From assembly GCA_014529385.2 (NCBI GenBank), contig CM043966.1, forward strand, positions 96,617,587-96,681,586: a stretch of DNA of 64,000 bases, given 5' to 3'. The position numbers and the translations under genes were made by a program. Under the pieces are notes generated by a model that saw only the letters and a program-made list of their open reading frames with translations, had not been told where the DNA came from and did not search any database. Of the stretch, positions 22,516 to 34,770 are shown in pieces. How positions within the stretch are numbered: position 1 is the stretch's first letter; every line of letters begins with the position of its first letter. Origin of the DNA: Adiantum capillus-veneris. Lineage: Eukaryota; Streptophyta; Polypodiopsida; Polypodiales; Pteridaceae.

Positions 22516-22995
22516 CACCTACATAACACATATATCGTCTCGCAGCAAATGCACCCGTGGCAGCCCACTTTACAAATGGTTATCAGGCAGAATCTTTTAC
22601 CCCCTCCTGCACTTGACCAACCCTATATGACCTAGCGGAGCTGTGCAAATCACATGCCAATGATCGCAAGAGATGGAGATAGGGAGAGACCTTGCAGGGG
22701 ATGCACAGAGATGAATCCCAACATGTGATAGCTAGAGACGAAGATAGGAAGGGACACGTAACCATTGTGCTCATATTCCATTCCTCCTTGGTTGCGTATC
22801 TCTCCCCCCTGGACCCTCCATGTTGTGACAACATGCTACCCTGCCGCCATTGTACCCGTTTGTTGACTGTTGACATCATCGCGTGCAGACTTTGCTGCTC
22901 TCTTCAAAGAAGCCTTTCTCATTTCACGCCCGACAAGCTACAACGATCGTTGCACATTGTGCCGGACTGGTTCATGCCCCTCTGATGAGCCACAA

Positions 22996-23130
<135 letters not shown>

Positions 23131-23204
23131 AAATGCACTCATCGCTACCGACTGTCTTCCGCTCCACTCGGTGCTTGGGCTCTAGCCTATCACACTCCCT
23201 GCTG

Positions 23205-23206
<2 letters not shown>

Positions 23207-23294
<88 letters not shown>
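23207..23294. repeat. (GA)n microsatellite
   Basis: About 44 GA units on the plus strand, complementary to the TC tracts on either side (23000-23074 and 23628-23716). Confidence 0.97.
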
Positions 23295-23297
<3 letters not shown>

Positions 23298-23622
23298 TTG
23301 CCACGTGTCCTCGGCCCTTGCTCTGTCTTTTCAATGTTTTTCATTTGAAACCTTGAGGGGTACATTGGGAATTTCCAAAAATCGTGGTCTATATGTCACC
23401 ATCATGAGACCAGTATGTTGCCGCGATTTTGGTAGCAGGTCAAATTGAGTCGAATCTAGGTAGATGCTGCAATGCGTTCGGGAGAAAAACCGTGGACCCA
23501 GCACGTGGAGGAGAGAGAGGGAGAGAGAAGAGAGAGCGGTGCAGGGGGGCAACTGTCACGCGAGCAAGGACACATGCGTTTGCAAGAGTAGGACGAATAA
23601 GAGATCTCCTTTTTCTGGCAGT

Positions 23623-23627
<5 letters not shown>

Positions 23628-23716
<89 letters not shown>
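23628..23716. repeat. (TC)n microsatellite
   Basis: About 44 TC units. The open frames across it on both strands are repeat artefacts. Confidence 0.97.
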
Positions 23717-23717
<1 letters not shown>

Positions 23718-24301
23718 GTGAAGACAAACACATCGCAGATTTGTGTGTGTGTGTGGTGAGTTCTGGGCTGGTTTGCCTTTGAATATTGCAGAGAACGAGT
23801 CGTGGTGGAAACTCTGTGTGTGTGTATCAGTCCGTCGGGGGGGGCTTGAAGGTATAGGCTCAATGCATAGCTGATCGCGATGAGGTGGAGATGAGCGGCT
23901 GTGAATGGGTTGCAGGTAGAGCAAGACCAATTGTTGCTGCGTGGGATACAGTACACAGCATGTGATCACATGCAGATGACTGCATCATTGCTGCGTGGGA
24001 GGGGGTGCAGGGCAGGGAGAAGGTGCAGGGGCGACTGCATAGCCGAGGGGGGGGGACTAGGTGGGAATAGTTGTAGCTCAAGCCTTTTGCTTTTAGGAAG
24101 CGTCGCCGAGGAATCTTCCATGTAATTAATTAATGAAGTGTCAATTGGGACCGTATATGGAGTATAACTCAAAACTCAAAACTCTACCTTTTCCCTTTCA
24201 TAAGCCCCAAGGGATAAGGGATCCCTTGAGATACCCTCTAATCAACCTCAAAAACAAAATTGGCACCACTTACTCAGAGAGTGTATAGTATCACTCACTC
24301 A

Positions 24302-24303
<2 letters not shown>

Positions 24304-24366
<63 letters not shown>
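24304..24366. repeat. (CT)n microsatellite
   Basis: About 31 CT units, followed by a looser pyrimidine-rich stretch to about 24410. Confidence 0.97.
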
Positions 24367-24369
<3 letters not shown>

Positions 24370-24572
24370 CCCCTTGCTTCTTCTTCTTCTTCTCCTCTCT
24401 CTCTCTTCTTTCGACATCATTAACGTAACTGCAAGATAAATTTTGCATGTGAATTACATATTGCCTCTTTTTCCATGCCTATTTGATTTTTCGCTTTGTC
24501 GTACATCTCACTATGGAAAATCTCTACAAACTCTAATCCACTCGTAGTCCTAAGCAAAATAGGTGTAGTTTG

Positions 24573-24642
24573 GTTGCAGTCGGAATCGAGCCCATCACCT
24601 CCTTATCAGAGTGAGCATTCTCCTATAGGCCAGCCTACCACA
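24573..24642 (-). mobile_element. tRNA-derived SINE head, minus strand
   Basis: On the minus strand, TGGCCTATAGG (24628-24639 region) fits a pol III A box and GGGCTCGATTCC (24581-24592) fits a B box, with a CTGATAA loop between them like that of Ile tRNA. The acceptor and anticodon stems do not pair properly, so it is not a working tRNA gene. The 3' body would run toward about 24450, with no clear tail seen. Confidence 0.5.
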
Positions 24643-24888
24643 TGATCCTGCCTAAAGGCATAGCGACCCCAAACACACAAAAAATACCTTCCTGGATCGT
24701 TCGTTCCTCATGTTGCCAATTGCATGTGCCCTTCTTCTCACCTCGCCTTGTCCACCATGTGGCACCCTTCCCCTTTTCCTTTTTTGGCCCCAAAATAGCA
24801 TCTTGGATGATTCTTGTTAATTTAGTGCATTCCTAAGCATCATACCAAAGGTAGTGCATTTAGATTAAAAAAATAAGATCATAAACAA

Positions 24889-25038
24889 GGGGAGTTGGCC
24901 TAGTGGTAAAGGTGAGGGGTTGAAAGCACACCCACTATGGTTCAACCCTTGAGACGTGGGTGTGGGTGAGTGGGTGCAATCCCGTAAAACTAGTCGAAGC
25001 AAAGATTTGAACAACTTAAAATGAAAAAAAAAGATAGA
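24889..25038 (+). mobile_element. tRNA-derived SINE with target-site duplication
   Basis: The head carries an A box (TGGCCTAGTGG, about 24896-24906) and a B box (GGTTCAACCC, about 24942). A GT-rich body follows and then an A-rich tail (25021-25032). It is flanked by direct repeats of about 18 bp that differ at one position (24871-24888 and 25039-25056, core GATCATAAACAA). Head, tail and target duplication together are diagnostic of a SINE mobilised by LINE machinery. It encodes no protein; any transcript would be made by RNA polymerase III. Confidence 0.88.
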
Positions 25039-25687
25039 AAATAGGATCATAAACAATGGAAAAGCAAATACCCTTTCAGCTCCCTCACCTTCCCTAATAA
25101 TATAAGTACTCCACCCCAACTTTTATAGCAAATATCTTCTCAGATTCCATATGCTCTCAACCCTCCACTCAAAAAGTTGAAGATTAAGGTAGTGTTCGAT
25201 CACACATAGCTAGTTGCATTGATTTTACATCATCTCGGCTAGCCACTACCATCACTCTAACACGTTGCTGATCACGCCATTTTGCATGTTTAAAAAACAA
25301 ACTAGACCAAGTCTAGCCCCTCTGCTTGCCTCTCTTCCTCCACGGTTCCACCTATCGCAAACGCCTTCAAACATGCATGTGCCTTGCCCAATTGCCTTCC
25401 CTTTCATCTAAATGGAACGGTCTTACTCACCATTTTTTTGTCTTTCTAAAGAAGCATTAGAGGACAGTCGAGTTAGGCATCAATGTTTTCAGTAATGATT
25501 GAAACTTACCTCTAATGTTATTTCAGTTTTAAAATATTGAATCGATCTTTTTATTTCACCTTTCATTTCATATCCTCACATGGCTTGACTTCTCTTGCAT
25601 TCTTTTCTTTTAGAATGCTAAAGTGAAAGCTTGACCTTGCATATAATTCTGTACATACGTACATTTATTTATTTATTTTTATACACA

Positions 25688-25690
<3 letters not shown>

Positions 25691-25732
<42 letters not shown>
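25691..25732. repeat. (AT)n microsatellite
   Basis: About 21 AT units. Confidence 0.97.
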
Positions 25733-25735
<3 letters not shown>

Positions 25736-25907
25736 CAAACCATGATAAAGGGAAGAAAACCCGATAAAATATGTGAGAACTTAGGTCAACAAATCCTACA
25801 AATTTCATGGTAATAGGTCCTCTCAATTTTGGATTCATTAGTTTTGAAGGAATCCAAGGAGATACCTTTGTTTCAAGGGACTAAAGTAAAAGATAAGTGT
25901 TTTAGAG

Positions 25908-26270
25908 CTTCGTCCCACCAAGTGGTTAGAGGAGCTCGAAGTGTTGTGAAGTTGACGGATCAAGGTCTCGCTTGACACCTGGAACACTTGGAGCGACTAC
26001 TCGTATGCAGAAACATACAGAATTCCGTTTCTTGAATTTGCCAAGAGGAAATTGTAGGAAATTAGGTCTATTGTTTAGGTTTTTATACTATTTTTTTCTA
26101 TTTTGCGGTGTCGAGCCTCCTCCTACCAAGTGGCTAGAGGATCTCGAAGTACTTGACACTTGGAGCACTTGGAGCGACTACGCAGAAACATACACAATTC
26201 CGTTTCTTGAATTTGCCAAGAGGAAATTGTAAAAAATTAGGTCTATTGTTTACGTTTTAATAGTATTTTT
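25908..26270. repeat. Tandem duplication of about 200 bp
   Basis: Two adjacent copies share ACCAAGTGG.TAGAGGA.CTCGAAGT, GAGCGACTAC, a run through TTCCGTTTCTTGAATTTGCC and the T-rich end. They start near 25908 and 26115. The second copy has lost about 27 bp in its first half. No coding function is evident. Confidence 0.85.
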
Positions 26271-26712
26271 TTCGATTTTGGGGCGTCTGGTGCAATTTGT
26301 GGCTGCCAGGTGGAACAACAACAGGAACGTCGTGGGAAACTATCCAAGAGACCTTAAAGATCTAGGCGACGAGTAGAGTTGAATTCAAGACCTGTCATCA
26401 AAAGAGAGAGAGAGAGAGAGAGACATCTGTGATGCTGCGCGTGAGACAGCAACAGTAAGGGAGACGGGAACACATCGCATATGGGAGAGAGAGATTTCCC
26501 GTCCTCTGCACAGACACACTGTTGCATGCTAGGGTTTAAGGGAGGGTTGCAGAGCAACATCGAGGAGGGACCAATGGTCATATGCGAGTCAGATGAGCCA
26601 GCGCGGCCGAGGGCGGTGAACGGAACAAACGACCAAGGACGAGGGTTCAGAAGCAGAGCCGGGGACCGGGGGGAGGGGCTGCGCCTCATTGGAGATCTTG
26701 CGAAGGAGATGA

Positions 26713-26829
26713 TGTGCAGGCAGAGCTCACGGGACGCGAGGGAAGAGAGAGCAGAGAGAGACGCTATTGTGCAGGCAGGGCTCACAGGACGCGAGGGAAG
26801 AGAGAGGAGAGAGAGAGAGAGAAACGCTA
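26713..26829. repeat. Tandem duplication of about 56 bp in GA-rich DNA
   Basis: GTGCAGGCAGAGCTCACG and the following purine-rich sequence up to ACGCTATT are repeated at about 26713-26767 and 26769-26829 with small differences. The 135- and 202-codon open frames over this region (both strands) match nothing I recognise. They owe their length to the purine-rich repeat, so I do not call a gene. Confidence 0.8.
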
Positions 26830-27213
26830 TTTTACCTGTTTTGGGCACGGAGGGAGGACGGGATCTGCGGAGATTCCGTTTAAAATAACAGCATAGACCC
26901 ATTAAGTCTCCCCTAGCAGAGAGGAAAGTACGTCGCTTAATAAAAGAGACATTCTCAAACAATGCTTCACCTTATATAATTCTAGTTAAACTCAACCAAA
27001 TGATTTTTATCGCTTTCTTTTTGTTTCAAATCTCACAATATACAAGAGGATATATCATTAGAACGAAACCAATATGTCCCCCCGATTTTGCAAAGCTGGT
27101 GAATTAATGGGAATCTTCAGAGATCCATTCCATGGCTTCGAAATGAAAAGGCTGGGGCCTGCCATACGGAGGGGAGAGAAAAAGGGATGCCATTTGTCTC
27201 GGCCAAGATACAG

Positions 27214-27216
<3 letters not shown>

Positions 27217-27306
<90 letters not shown>
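27217..27306. repeat. (AT)n microsatellite, 90 bp
   Basis: About 45 uninterrupted AT units, the longest AT array in the window. Confidence 0.98.
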
Positions 27307-27310
<4 letters not shown>

Positions 27311-29438
27311 TCATGGGTATCGCGTTCAGCCAGGGATTATTCCAAATGCATGGAAACTGAAGGCGAGGAGCGGTGCAGGCGAGGTCGACGACGTCGCACT
27401 CCAGTGGATGATGGTCCGCGGTGGTCTTCAAGCTCAAGGCCAGGTTGACACGGGCGTGATGGGGGGCTGCTGGTGGATGCAATGCATGGGGGATGTTCAA
27501 AGCACCATGCTCAAATGGAGCCATGGTTAAAAAAATTCCAACAGAGTTGGATGTCTTGGCTTTTACAAGGAGCCACAACCTAACCGACAACATGACATAA
27601 TGAAATACAAACTAAACCAAAATATGATAAACTTAGCAGGGCCCATACGGAGTTGCCACTAGAAACGGCATCAACTATCACTCGATACTATACCACCTTC
27701 AACCAGGAGCATCCGAACGTCGTAAGACCCAAAGACAAGCAACAATAGAGCCGGATGGGCGGGGCACAAAGTCCCCATCACCAATAGTTAGAGATGTCCC
27801 CAGATAGTTGCCACTGTCACAAGCACACAACATGGCCCCAAACGACACTCAAAAAAGGCGACAATCCGTCTTAGGGCCCCCAAAACAAAGCCAGCGGACC
27901 TTGATTTTATCACTTTCTTATTGTTTTAGTGGCTTTTAGAAAGCCACTTTGGCCCTTTCACTTGTTTTCTTCCGCAAACCTTCCAATGGACCAAAGCACC
28001 TTGTGAGATTTCCATCAATAAAACATTTGTACCACCTATTTCTAGCTTTGTGGCCACAACTACCCTTTTAAGGTGACATGGATGCATTCTCCATGTAATC
28101 ACGGTTACATTTTAAATAGAAAATGAAGTGTTGGATAGGTGCATTCGAGTGACTTGTACACCCAATTGACCACACAACCAAAGGGGATAGCCAGTTCCTT
28201 TGCAAGTTCTCTAGGGAAAGTTATAGTTTCAAATTTCAAACAGGGACTTAACTTTTGCAGAAATGAGTTGTATGAGTTTGAATTTGAATCAATGATCAAT
28301 GATAAATTAAAAGGTTGTACAATTTGTTCCTTCTTAGCTTCTTAGGTGGAAGTCTTTTTACAGAAATCCATGCAGCATACGCCTTTTCAAAAAGGTGCAT
28401 GCATGGTTTTGGGGATTCCTCATGGTGGCTTTCCTTTTTCTTTTGGTCGACTTTGGTTCACAAAGCTTTTGCCCCTTAGGTATAACGAAGAGAACATGCA
28501 TTGTGGTGGTGGTGGTGGTGGTGGTGGTGGTGGTGGGTGAGGAACCCTATTGACAATGCCATGCATATGATGTAGTCTATGCATAGCATATGCCCCACAT
28601 GCCTTGTGAGAGAGAGTGATGTCAATTCAGTCCTTGGGTATACCCTAAACCTCGCACATGCACCCTACTCTCTTATTGTTACCTGCTTTTCATCGAAGCA
28701 TGCCCTTGATGTTGTTGACAAATCATTCCTTTGGCTTGGATGGAACGATAATTGTGGCTAAAAGTTAACATTTAGTAAGCTTCCATCCCATCTAAGATTT
28801 TCATGTCTTGATTTCAATGCCTATCTGTGTTTCCATAACCACTTGATATTCAATGACCTCATCAATGTTTTAATGAATAGAAGGTTGCCTCCCTTGGGCA
28901 CTAAGTCGCACAGGGTTGGTATCCACGCGATCTTTAAGACAACAGGGGCATTTAAAGGGGTGATCTCGAGGAGATTTTGATTAGTGAAAATGGGAAAAGT
29001 CAACTCTGACCTTAAATCTCCTTGTGTTGCTGTTGGAGGGCTTCGAACCCACAATCCCCTCCATGGTACTCACGTGTCATATCAATTCAATTGCATGTGT
29101 CCATTGAATATATGGGCAATAACATAAGTTCTAAAAAGAAAACTTGGACCCTATGTCGTTTGAGTTTACCTTTTTTTGTCTCAGTTTACTCACCCACGAA
29201 ATCCGATGATGTTTGTAGTCTCTTGTGTTGTGTATCCAATTCCTTGCAATTGATCCTAATGTTTGGCCTTCATTCAAGGGGACATGCCCTATAGTGCTAA
29301 GATTTGCGTCCCCTCCACTACAACCTTCTCTCGAGCAAGCAAATCTATTGTGGGTGGCAGCCAGATAGCTTGGTGGCACCACCTTGGTTATTAATGTTAG
29401 TAGGTGTGTTAGATGGTGGTGGGGATAGTTGAAACTTT
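27307..29438. other. Unassigned DNA with a (TGG)n run
   Basis: I see no recognisable gene or element here. It holds a trinucleotide TGG run of about 12 units (28503-28538). Scattered short open frames on both strands lack recognisable motifs. Confidence 0.5.
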
Positions 29439-29748
29439 TTTTTTTTAGTAGCAAAACTCACAATTGTGAGTGAATTATATTGAACATACCAAAAAATTAC
29501 AAGGTCTTGGCATGCTCTTGTTGAACCATGACATCATCCAAGGACCCCTACCAACCCACCTCCTCCTCCTTGACACACCATGTCCATAATCTTTGCCTTT
29601 TGAGATCTTTTATTTACCGATGGCCAAGATTTTTCCCCGTCCTACGCATTCCATCTACTAAAAACAAGGCACAAGTAGTCCTAGACCAATCCTCCGAGTG
29701 TTGCTTGCACCCGAGCGTCCATATTAGCACTTTGCTTTCTTAAATATT

Positions 29749-30300
29749 TTATGCGAAGCTTGCCACCTCAAAACCTCCTTCAAACACACGGCAGTTCCTT
29801 GTTTGCCATACATTATGTAAGAAGAAGTATCTGACAATTTGAGTGCTGACGAGGAGGGCAGGACTACCTGAATTCTTACCTCCAAGGAATATGTCAGTCT
29901 TGAAAAAACTAATTTTCCATGTTCTTTGGACCCACTTCCATATTTTCCATGCGAGGCCTTTGATAGTTGGGCAATCCATGAATAGGTGGGTCAAATCTTC
30001 ACTAGCCATCTTGCACCCCAAGCATCGATTTGACCCAATCCCTCTCTCCTGAATCTTCACCCCCGTCAGTAGAGCACCCCAAATAACCTTCCATAAAAAA
30101 ACCTTCATGTGCTGCGGAACCTTTGGCTTCCATATGTTCTCCATTGCTTGCTCCCACCTTTCCTCCGGCCATTGCTTTTTCCATATCTTGTTAAGGGGGC
30201 TAGACCAATTCTTCTTATGCATCATTGTCTGATAGATGCTTTTAGGATGGGGTTTCCAAAAGAGACTGCTTCCAGGCATTCTAGTCAAACTCCGAATCAC
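29749..30300 (-). pseudogene. LINE RT-associated zinc-binding (zf-RVT) domain
   Basis: The minus strand encodes IWKPKVPQHMKVFLWKVIWGALLTG, then CLGCKMASEDLTHLFMDCP, then WQTRNCRVFEG near the end. This is the classic zf-RVT pattern found after RT in plant L1-type LINEs (W-K..P.K...F.W, C..C....E...H....C). The open frame begins in another frame from the preceding RT region (30281-31156), overlapping it by 20 bp, so a frameshift breaks the protein. The domain is thought to help RT bind its own RNA. Confidence 0.9.
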
Positions 30301-31640
30301 AGATTGGCATCGCTAAATTGTCAAGCTCTTTCATCACTTTGTGGACAAGCAAGACCTCCAAGCTATTAAGTTGGTATTGGGTAACCAGAAGGTCAATGGT
30401 TTTCCAACTCTTGTTGCCACTGTCCCAAAAGTGCCCAAGTAGCTTCAGACCCTTATTATTCAGTTTCCTGGTTGTCTCAATCCAATAGGCAGTTTGTGGC
30501 GGATCTACAACTTTGGAAAGCCAGGAGGACCAATGCAAAATGGAGTTCTTGAAGTATCTGGCTTCTTCCCCCCACTTTAAGACTCCTGCTGCTCTATTGC
30601 ATTTTCTTCTCAATTCTCCTGAGTTGCCCCCCAGTCTTAAGGTAGACCACGACGAGGCTAACAGTTTGTCATGAACCTCCACCCCTCTCCACTTTCCACC
30701 ATTCCAACCAAGTTTAGGTGCTTCTATCATATCTCTGACCATGACAACCCAAACTTGCTCCTGTTTAGCCAAGGAAACAACAAACTTGGCGCAACAAGCT
30801 TCTGCATGGGCCACAGGGTTGAGAATTCCGAGGCCTCCTTGATTCACCAGCCGAGCAACTGATTCCCAACGGCATTGCCATGGCCTGGAGGATTTCGTGT
30901 TGTTTTTCCATAAGAACCTTTTTATTGGTTTTAAGAACTCTTTCCGGTGACACTTAGCCATCTTGAGAAGCAGGCTAGTGAAGGCAATATAAGGAATCAT
31001 AAAGGCGTTCATCACTTTTATCCGACTTGGGAATGGGAGAAGAGCATACTCCCACCTACTCTTTCTTTTTTTGATTTTTTCAAGCACCCATTCAAATCTT
31101 TGCTTGTGAGTTATGTCCACCCCCAAGTGGGCTCCCAAATATCTGAAGATATTCACTTTTGTGACAATCTCCCCCGACCAGACAGAGGGGTCAAATGAGT
31201 CATTTTCCGATAGGGAGATCAGCTTGACTTCTCTATATTACACTGGGACCCCGAAGCTACTGAGAATATTTGTACAATCTCCAGAGCTTTTCTGATGACC
31301 TGGGGGCACACCTTCAAGAAGAGGAGAGAATTGTCTACAAAAAGTTTTGGTAGGAGTTGGCTATTACCTGTGGCAAAGCAAGGCCTTGCAACTCCCCTCG
31401 TTCCGCACTAGCTTCGAGCGTCGTGATTAAAGTATGTGATTCTATGGCAAAACGTAGGGGGCCAGAGGGCATCCTTGCTTAATAGACCTTTTGACCTCAA
31501 AAGAGCCCACAATTCTCGTTGAATAGGAGCTCTAACTGGCTTCTGGTCCCCAGTACACGTACCAACCGACATAGGCGAGGCCCAAAGCCCAGAGCTTCCA
31601 TGACGGCTTCTATATATGTCCATGTTATTCTGTCATAGGC
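30281..31640 (-). pseudogene. LINE reverse transcriptase, C-terminal half
   Basis: Minus strand. Near 31640 the sequence reads DLDKAYDRITWTYIEAVMEALGFGP (RT motif A region), then IKQGCPLAPY near 31460, then a degenerate VDNSLLF (the Y/FADD catalytic box, changed) near 31330. The longest open piece (30281-31156) continues with YLGAHLGV, KKRKSRWEYALLPFPSRIKVMNAFMIPYIAF and the thumb region. In-frame stops and frame changes between these motifs, plus the altered catalytic box, make it inactive. Confidence 0.88.
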
Positions 31641-31663
31641 CTTGTCCAGGTCACAGTCTCCTT

Positions 31664-32531
31664 TCATAGAAGAGTCAAGAATAGTTGCATTTGTAGTCGA
31701 TCCGGCATTTGCAATAGAACCACCCTCTTTCTTCTTAGCCTCTTTGGCCTTCAACTTAGGACACTGCTTGATCAAGTGATCATTAGATTTACAATAATGG
31801 CAATGCATCTTCTTTTTGCCCTTATCACTAGAATTTTTAGACAAATTGCTGCCATCAAAAGCATTAAAAACAGTCCTGTTTTTTTTGGAAAGTGACTCTT
31901 GTAACAAAAATGTGCACAATGCATCAAACTTGACAACTTCAACCTTGGGTCATAAGTCTCCAAGTACTAGCAAAAGTCTGGTAAGAGTCTGGCAAGACAT
32001 CAAGAACAATTTGCACAAGGGAACTTTCTGAAATGACTTCACTTGCAGAAATAAGTTGCTCATTGATATCCTTGACACCAGCAAGGAAAGTGTCCATGTC
32101 ATCTTCCTCATGCATAATCTTCGATTTCAGCTCTTTACGCGGCAATGCAATTTTAGCCTCTTTGCGACTTGCATAAAGGCCAACCAGAATATCCGAAGAC
32201 TCTTTTGTAGGTTTTGTTGAAAAAATGTGAGGAGTAATAGTTTGCTTCATAGACAACACAATCAATGCATGAGCCTACTCATATTTTACATCCCAACGAG
32301 CTTGTTCTATCGTAGGCAAAACAACTCTAACAACAGCAAGTCCTGCAACATCCTCAACATCGCCTACATCCTTAGAACCAGGACGTACATCAATGCCCTG
32401 CACAATATTCTAGACACCCTTTGACATAAGAACATGCTGCATCATGTAAGCCCACATAGGGTAATTGTCCCCATCCAATCTGTCCTCAGTGGCAAACATC
32501 TTGGACACATTTGTGTTGTTGTCGGCCATGA
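31664..32531 (-). pseudogene. Ty1/copia gag remnant
   Basis: Minus strand, starting at ATG 32531 with a copia gag N-terminus (DRLDGDNYPMWAYMMQHVL). It continues through LPRKELKSKIMHEEDDMDTFLAGVKDINEQLIS (31939-32265) and LDVLPDSYQTFASTW to a CCHC knuckle (CHYCKSNDHLIKQC, about 31790). Frames change twice. The last open piece (31497-31919) runs from gag straight into LINE RT (DLDKAYDRITW), so the two elements are fused in one frame. No protease, integrase or RT of the copia element remains. Confidence 0.85.
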
Positions 32532-32878
32532 CAAATTCCTACACTTGATGTGAAAACTACCCAAAAAGAGGAGAAATGAAACGGGAACAACACGTGCTAT
32601 ATAACACAAACCATAGAAGATTGTAATCGACTTGTTATGCAAAAAATCACACTAACAGAATTTCTACACAAAATGGTAAAATAGCATGTGCAATACTGTC
32701 TGTAGTGGAAATGAAGGCCGAAATGCTCTCAAATCAAAAATCTGAGTAGACTAAGCTCTTTGAGCTTGCCCAAAATTTTTGTCAACCTGGGAACGCCCAC
32801 CAAATCTCACAGAAATCGGAGAAAGTGAGCAGGCGTGTGCTGGAGCTACTGACGACTAAGCCTGGGAGGATGTAACCT

Positions 32879-32890
32879 GCTTTGATACCA
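32879..32890 (-). other. Primer-binding site of the copia element
   Basis: Minus-strand TGGTATCAAAGC is one base away from the initiator Met-tRNA primer site consensus and lies about 350 bp upstream of the copia gag start. The 5' LTR should begin within about 10 bp on the far side (about 32896 upward, TGGAATTAGG on the plus strand). Its outer end is not identified and no second LTR is visible. Confidence 0.7.
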
Positions 32891-33364
32891 ATTATTGGAA
32901 TTAGGGTTGCAAGAAAACACACACAGCTTGGAGAAGACAAAGGAAGCTCAAGGCACACAACAAAGAGTGTATTACTTAGTGTGCAATGGAAAGATAGATA
33001 GCCCTAGAATGATGGACATATATACAATGCACGGGGGGAAAACCTCCTAGGGGAAAAAATTTCTCAACGGTCCTAAGTGTGTTCACACACATCACTACCA
33101 CATGTATATGGTAACAAGCATGGGATCTATGGTAGACAATTTCACATGCCATTATAAAAACACTAGTGCAGCCAACGGCCTTTGGCCATCTTTCTCTCTT
33201 TTTCCACACCAATCTCTCTTTGTCTTTGTGTTCGCTATGTGGCTGTCTCTATGTGGCCAGGGATACAGAGACCACTGTCGGATGAAGCAATGCTCCCCAC
33301 ATGTTGGGGGGGTGGAATCCCTCCCCCTTTTATAATAGTATAGATACGCTATAGAGGCCCTCCT

Positions 33365-33394
33365 CCCCCCCCCCCCCCAAAAAAAAAAAAAAAA
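33365..33394. repeat. C run followed by A run
   Basis: Fourteen C then sixteen A on the plus strand. Might mark the A-rich end of a small retroinsertion, but no element body is visible. Confidence 0.9.
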
Positions 33395-33813
33395 GCCTTC
33401 TTCCATAGCAGTGTGCTAACAATGTGCCCGCCTTTCTTTTTTTTTCTCAAATCTCACAATATAGGAGAGGTTATATTAAAAAGAGAAAACCTTTACATCA
33501 GCACCATGCTCAATACGAGCCATGGCCACTCACATTCAAAAGGATGCTCGATCCTCGCAAACATCACATTGACATAGATCTGGCAATATGAATTACCCAA
33601 TTCCACCTTTGTTTCTTCTGGCCACACGCTCAAAACATGGACTCATAAATACAACCATGCTTATCCCAAAGTAAACTAGGATAAAACAAGTAAACTCATT
33701 TAAGTCCCCATGGTATGTAATGTATTTAGTTCTACTGCATGACTTTGATCACCATTGATTTGGCCACTTTGAATTCATTAAAGAACCTATGGCTCATTGG
33801 TGGGGGCGGTGTT

Positions 33814-33832
33814 GGGGGGGGGGGGGGGGGGG
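33814..33832. repeat. Run of 19 G
   Basis: Uninterrupted G run inside otherwise AT-rich DNA. Confidence 0.95.
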
Positions 33833-33839
33833 AGTTGTG

Positions 33840-34770
33840 TGTTAGGGTAATCCCAACTTGTGGAAAAGCCTTCTAGCCACCTAGGAAGAGATAAATGATG
33901 AGATGGTCCAATAGCAAGAGGGTGCAACCTCTCTAGCCAATGATAGTAAAGCAGTAAGCCTATATTGGAGGCTTTTTTTTATTAATCTTTGCACTTTGAA
34001 CATTATCATTGTGTCGATACTCTCTCTCTTTATGCTTTTGTTCTAAGCATAGCCTGACTCTAATCTCCATATACCCAAAATCAATAAAGACTTTTTCAAG
34101 CTTCTCAAGGCATCATCACTATTGAAATGTACGTCTATACATATCTATAAGGGCATGATTGTACCAATCTCTCTTTCTTGGAGGACTAGACACTGCCATT
34201 ATAAATGGTAAGACCTTCCTCAAGAGGCAAATGAAAATACACTCACATAAACACAATGAAAATTTTCATAAGCCTAACCCTAATCTCCATACCTCTAACC
34301 CTAACCATAACCCCATGGCCAAGCTAAGGCTTTACCCTCCATAGCCTAATGATATGCCATTGATGATTAGAGAGCAAGCTTCTACATCTAACCTTATCCG
34401 GGTGGGGGGAATAATTAAGACACACAAGTGACAAAGGAAAAGAGTCATGAGGCCATTTAATGTATACAAAGCATAATAGCTCCACTTGACTTATGAGCTA
34501 TTACATGCATTGAGTACAATAACCTCCCTTATAAGTGGCGTAGCATGGTGGGATGGATCAAGATGAGTAAAGACTTAAGGGTGAGTTTGGATCTATTGTC
34601 CCAAAATTATTGATACACAAATTCTCTTGCACCTTGGCCCAAATTTAGAATGGTGAAGTTCTTTTGTTCTTAATCCTCCAATATTGAGTTTCCTTGCACT
34701 AGCCCCATCTTCACCAGCCTTAGGTCACAAAATAGTACCTCAAACAGTGCCATTGAATATTTTCATGGAT
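33840..34770. other. Unassigned DNA
   Basis: I see no recognisable gene, element end or array in this stretch. It leads into the third family B copy. Confidence 0.5.

Larger units (their letters stand above)
29439..31664 (-). mobile_element. 5'-truncated L1-type LINE
   Basis: A minus-strand non-LTR retrotransposon fragment: the second half of reverse transcriptase, the RT-associated zinc-binding domain, then a 3' untranslated stretch ending in an A run (T run on the plus strand, about 29439-29450). The endonuclease and the first RT motifs are missing. 5' truncation is usual for LINEs, but here the truncated end joins a copia gag near 31664. I could not identify a target-site duplication. Confidence 0.88.

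Noticed and set aside
24573-24642. A possible tRNA-Ile gene
   Set aside because: The loop CTGATAA and a B box are present, but the acceptor and anticodon stems do not pair, so a SINE head fits better.
26354-26962. A 202-codon minus-strand frame and a 135-codon plus-strand frame
   Set aside because: The region is purine-rich and tandemly duplicated, which keeps frames open. Neither protein shows a known motif.
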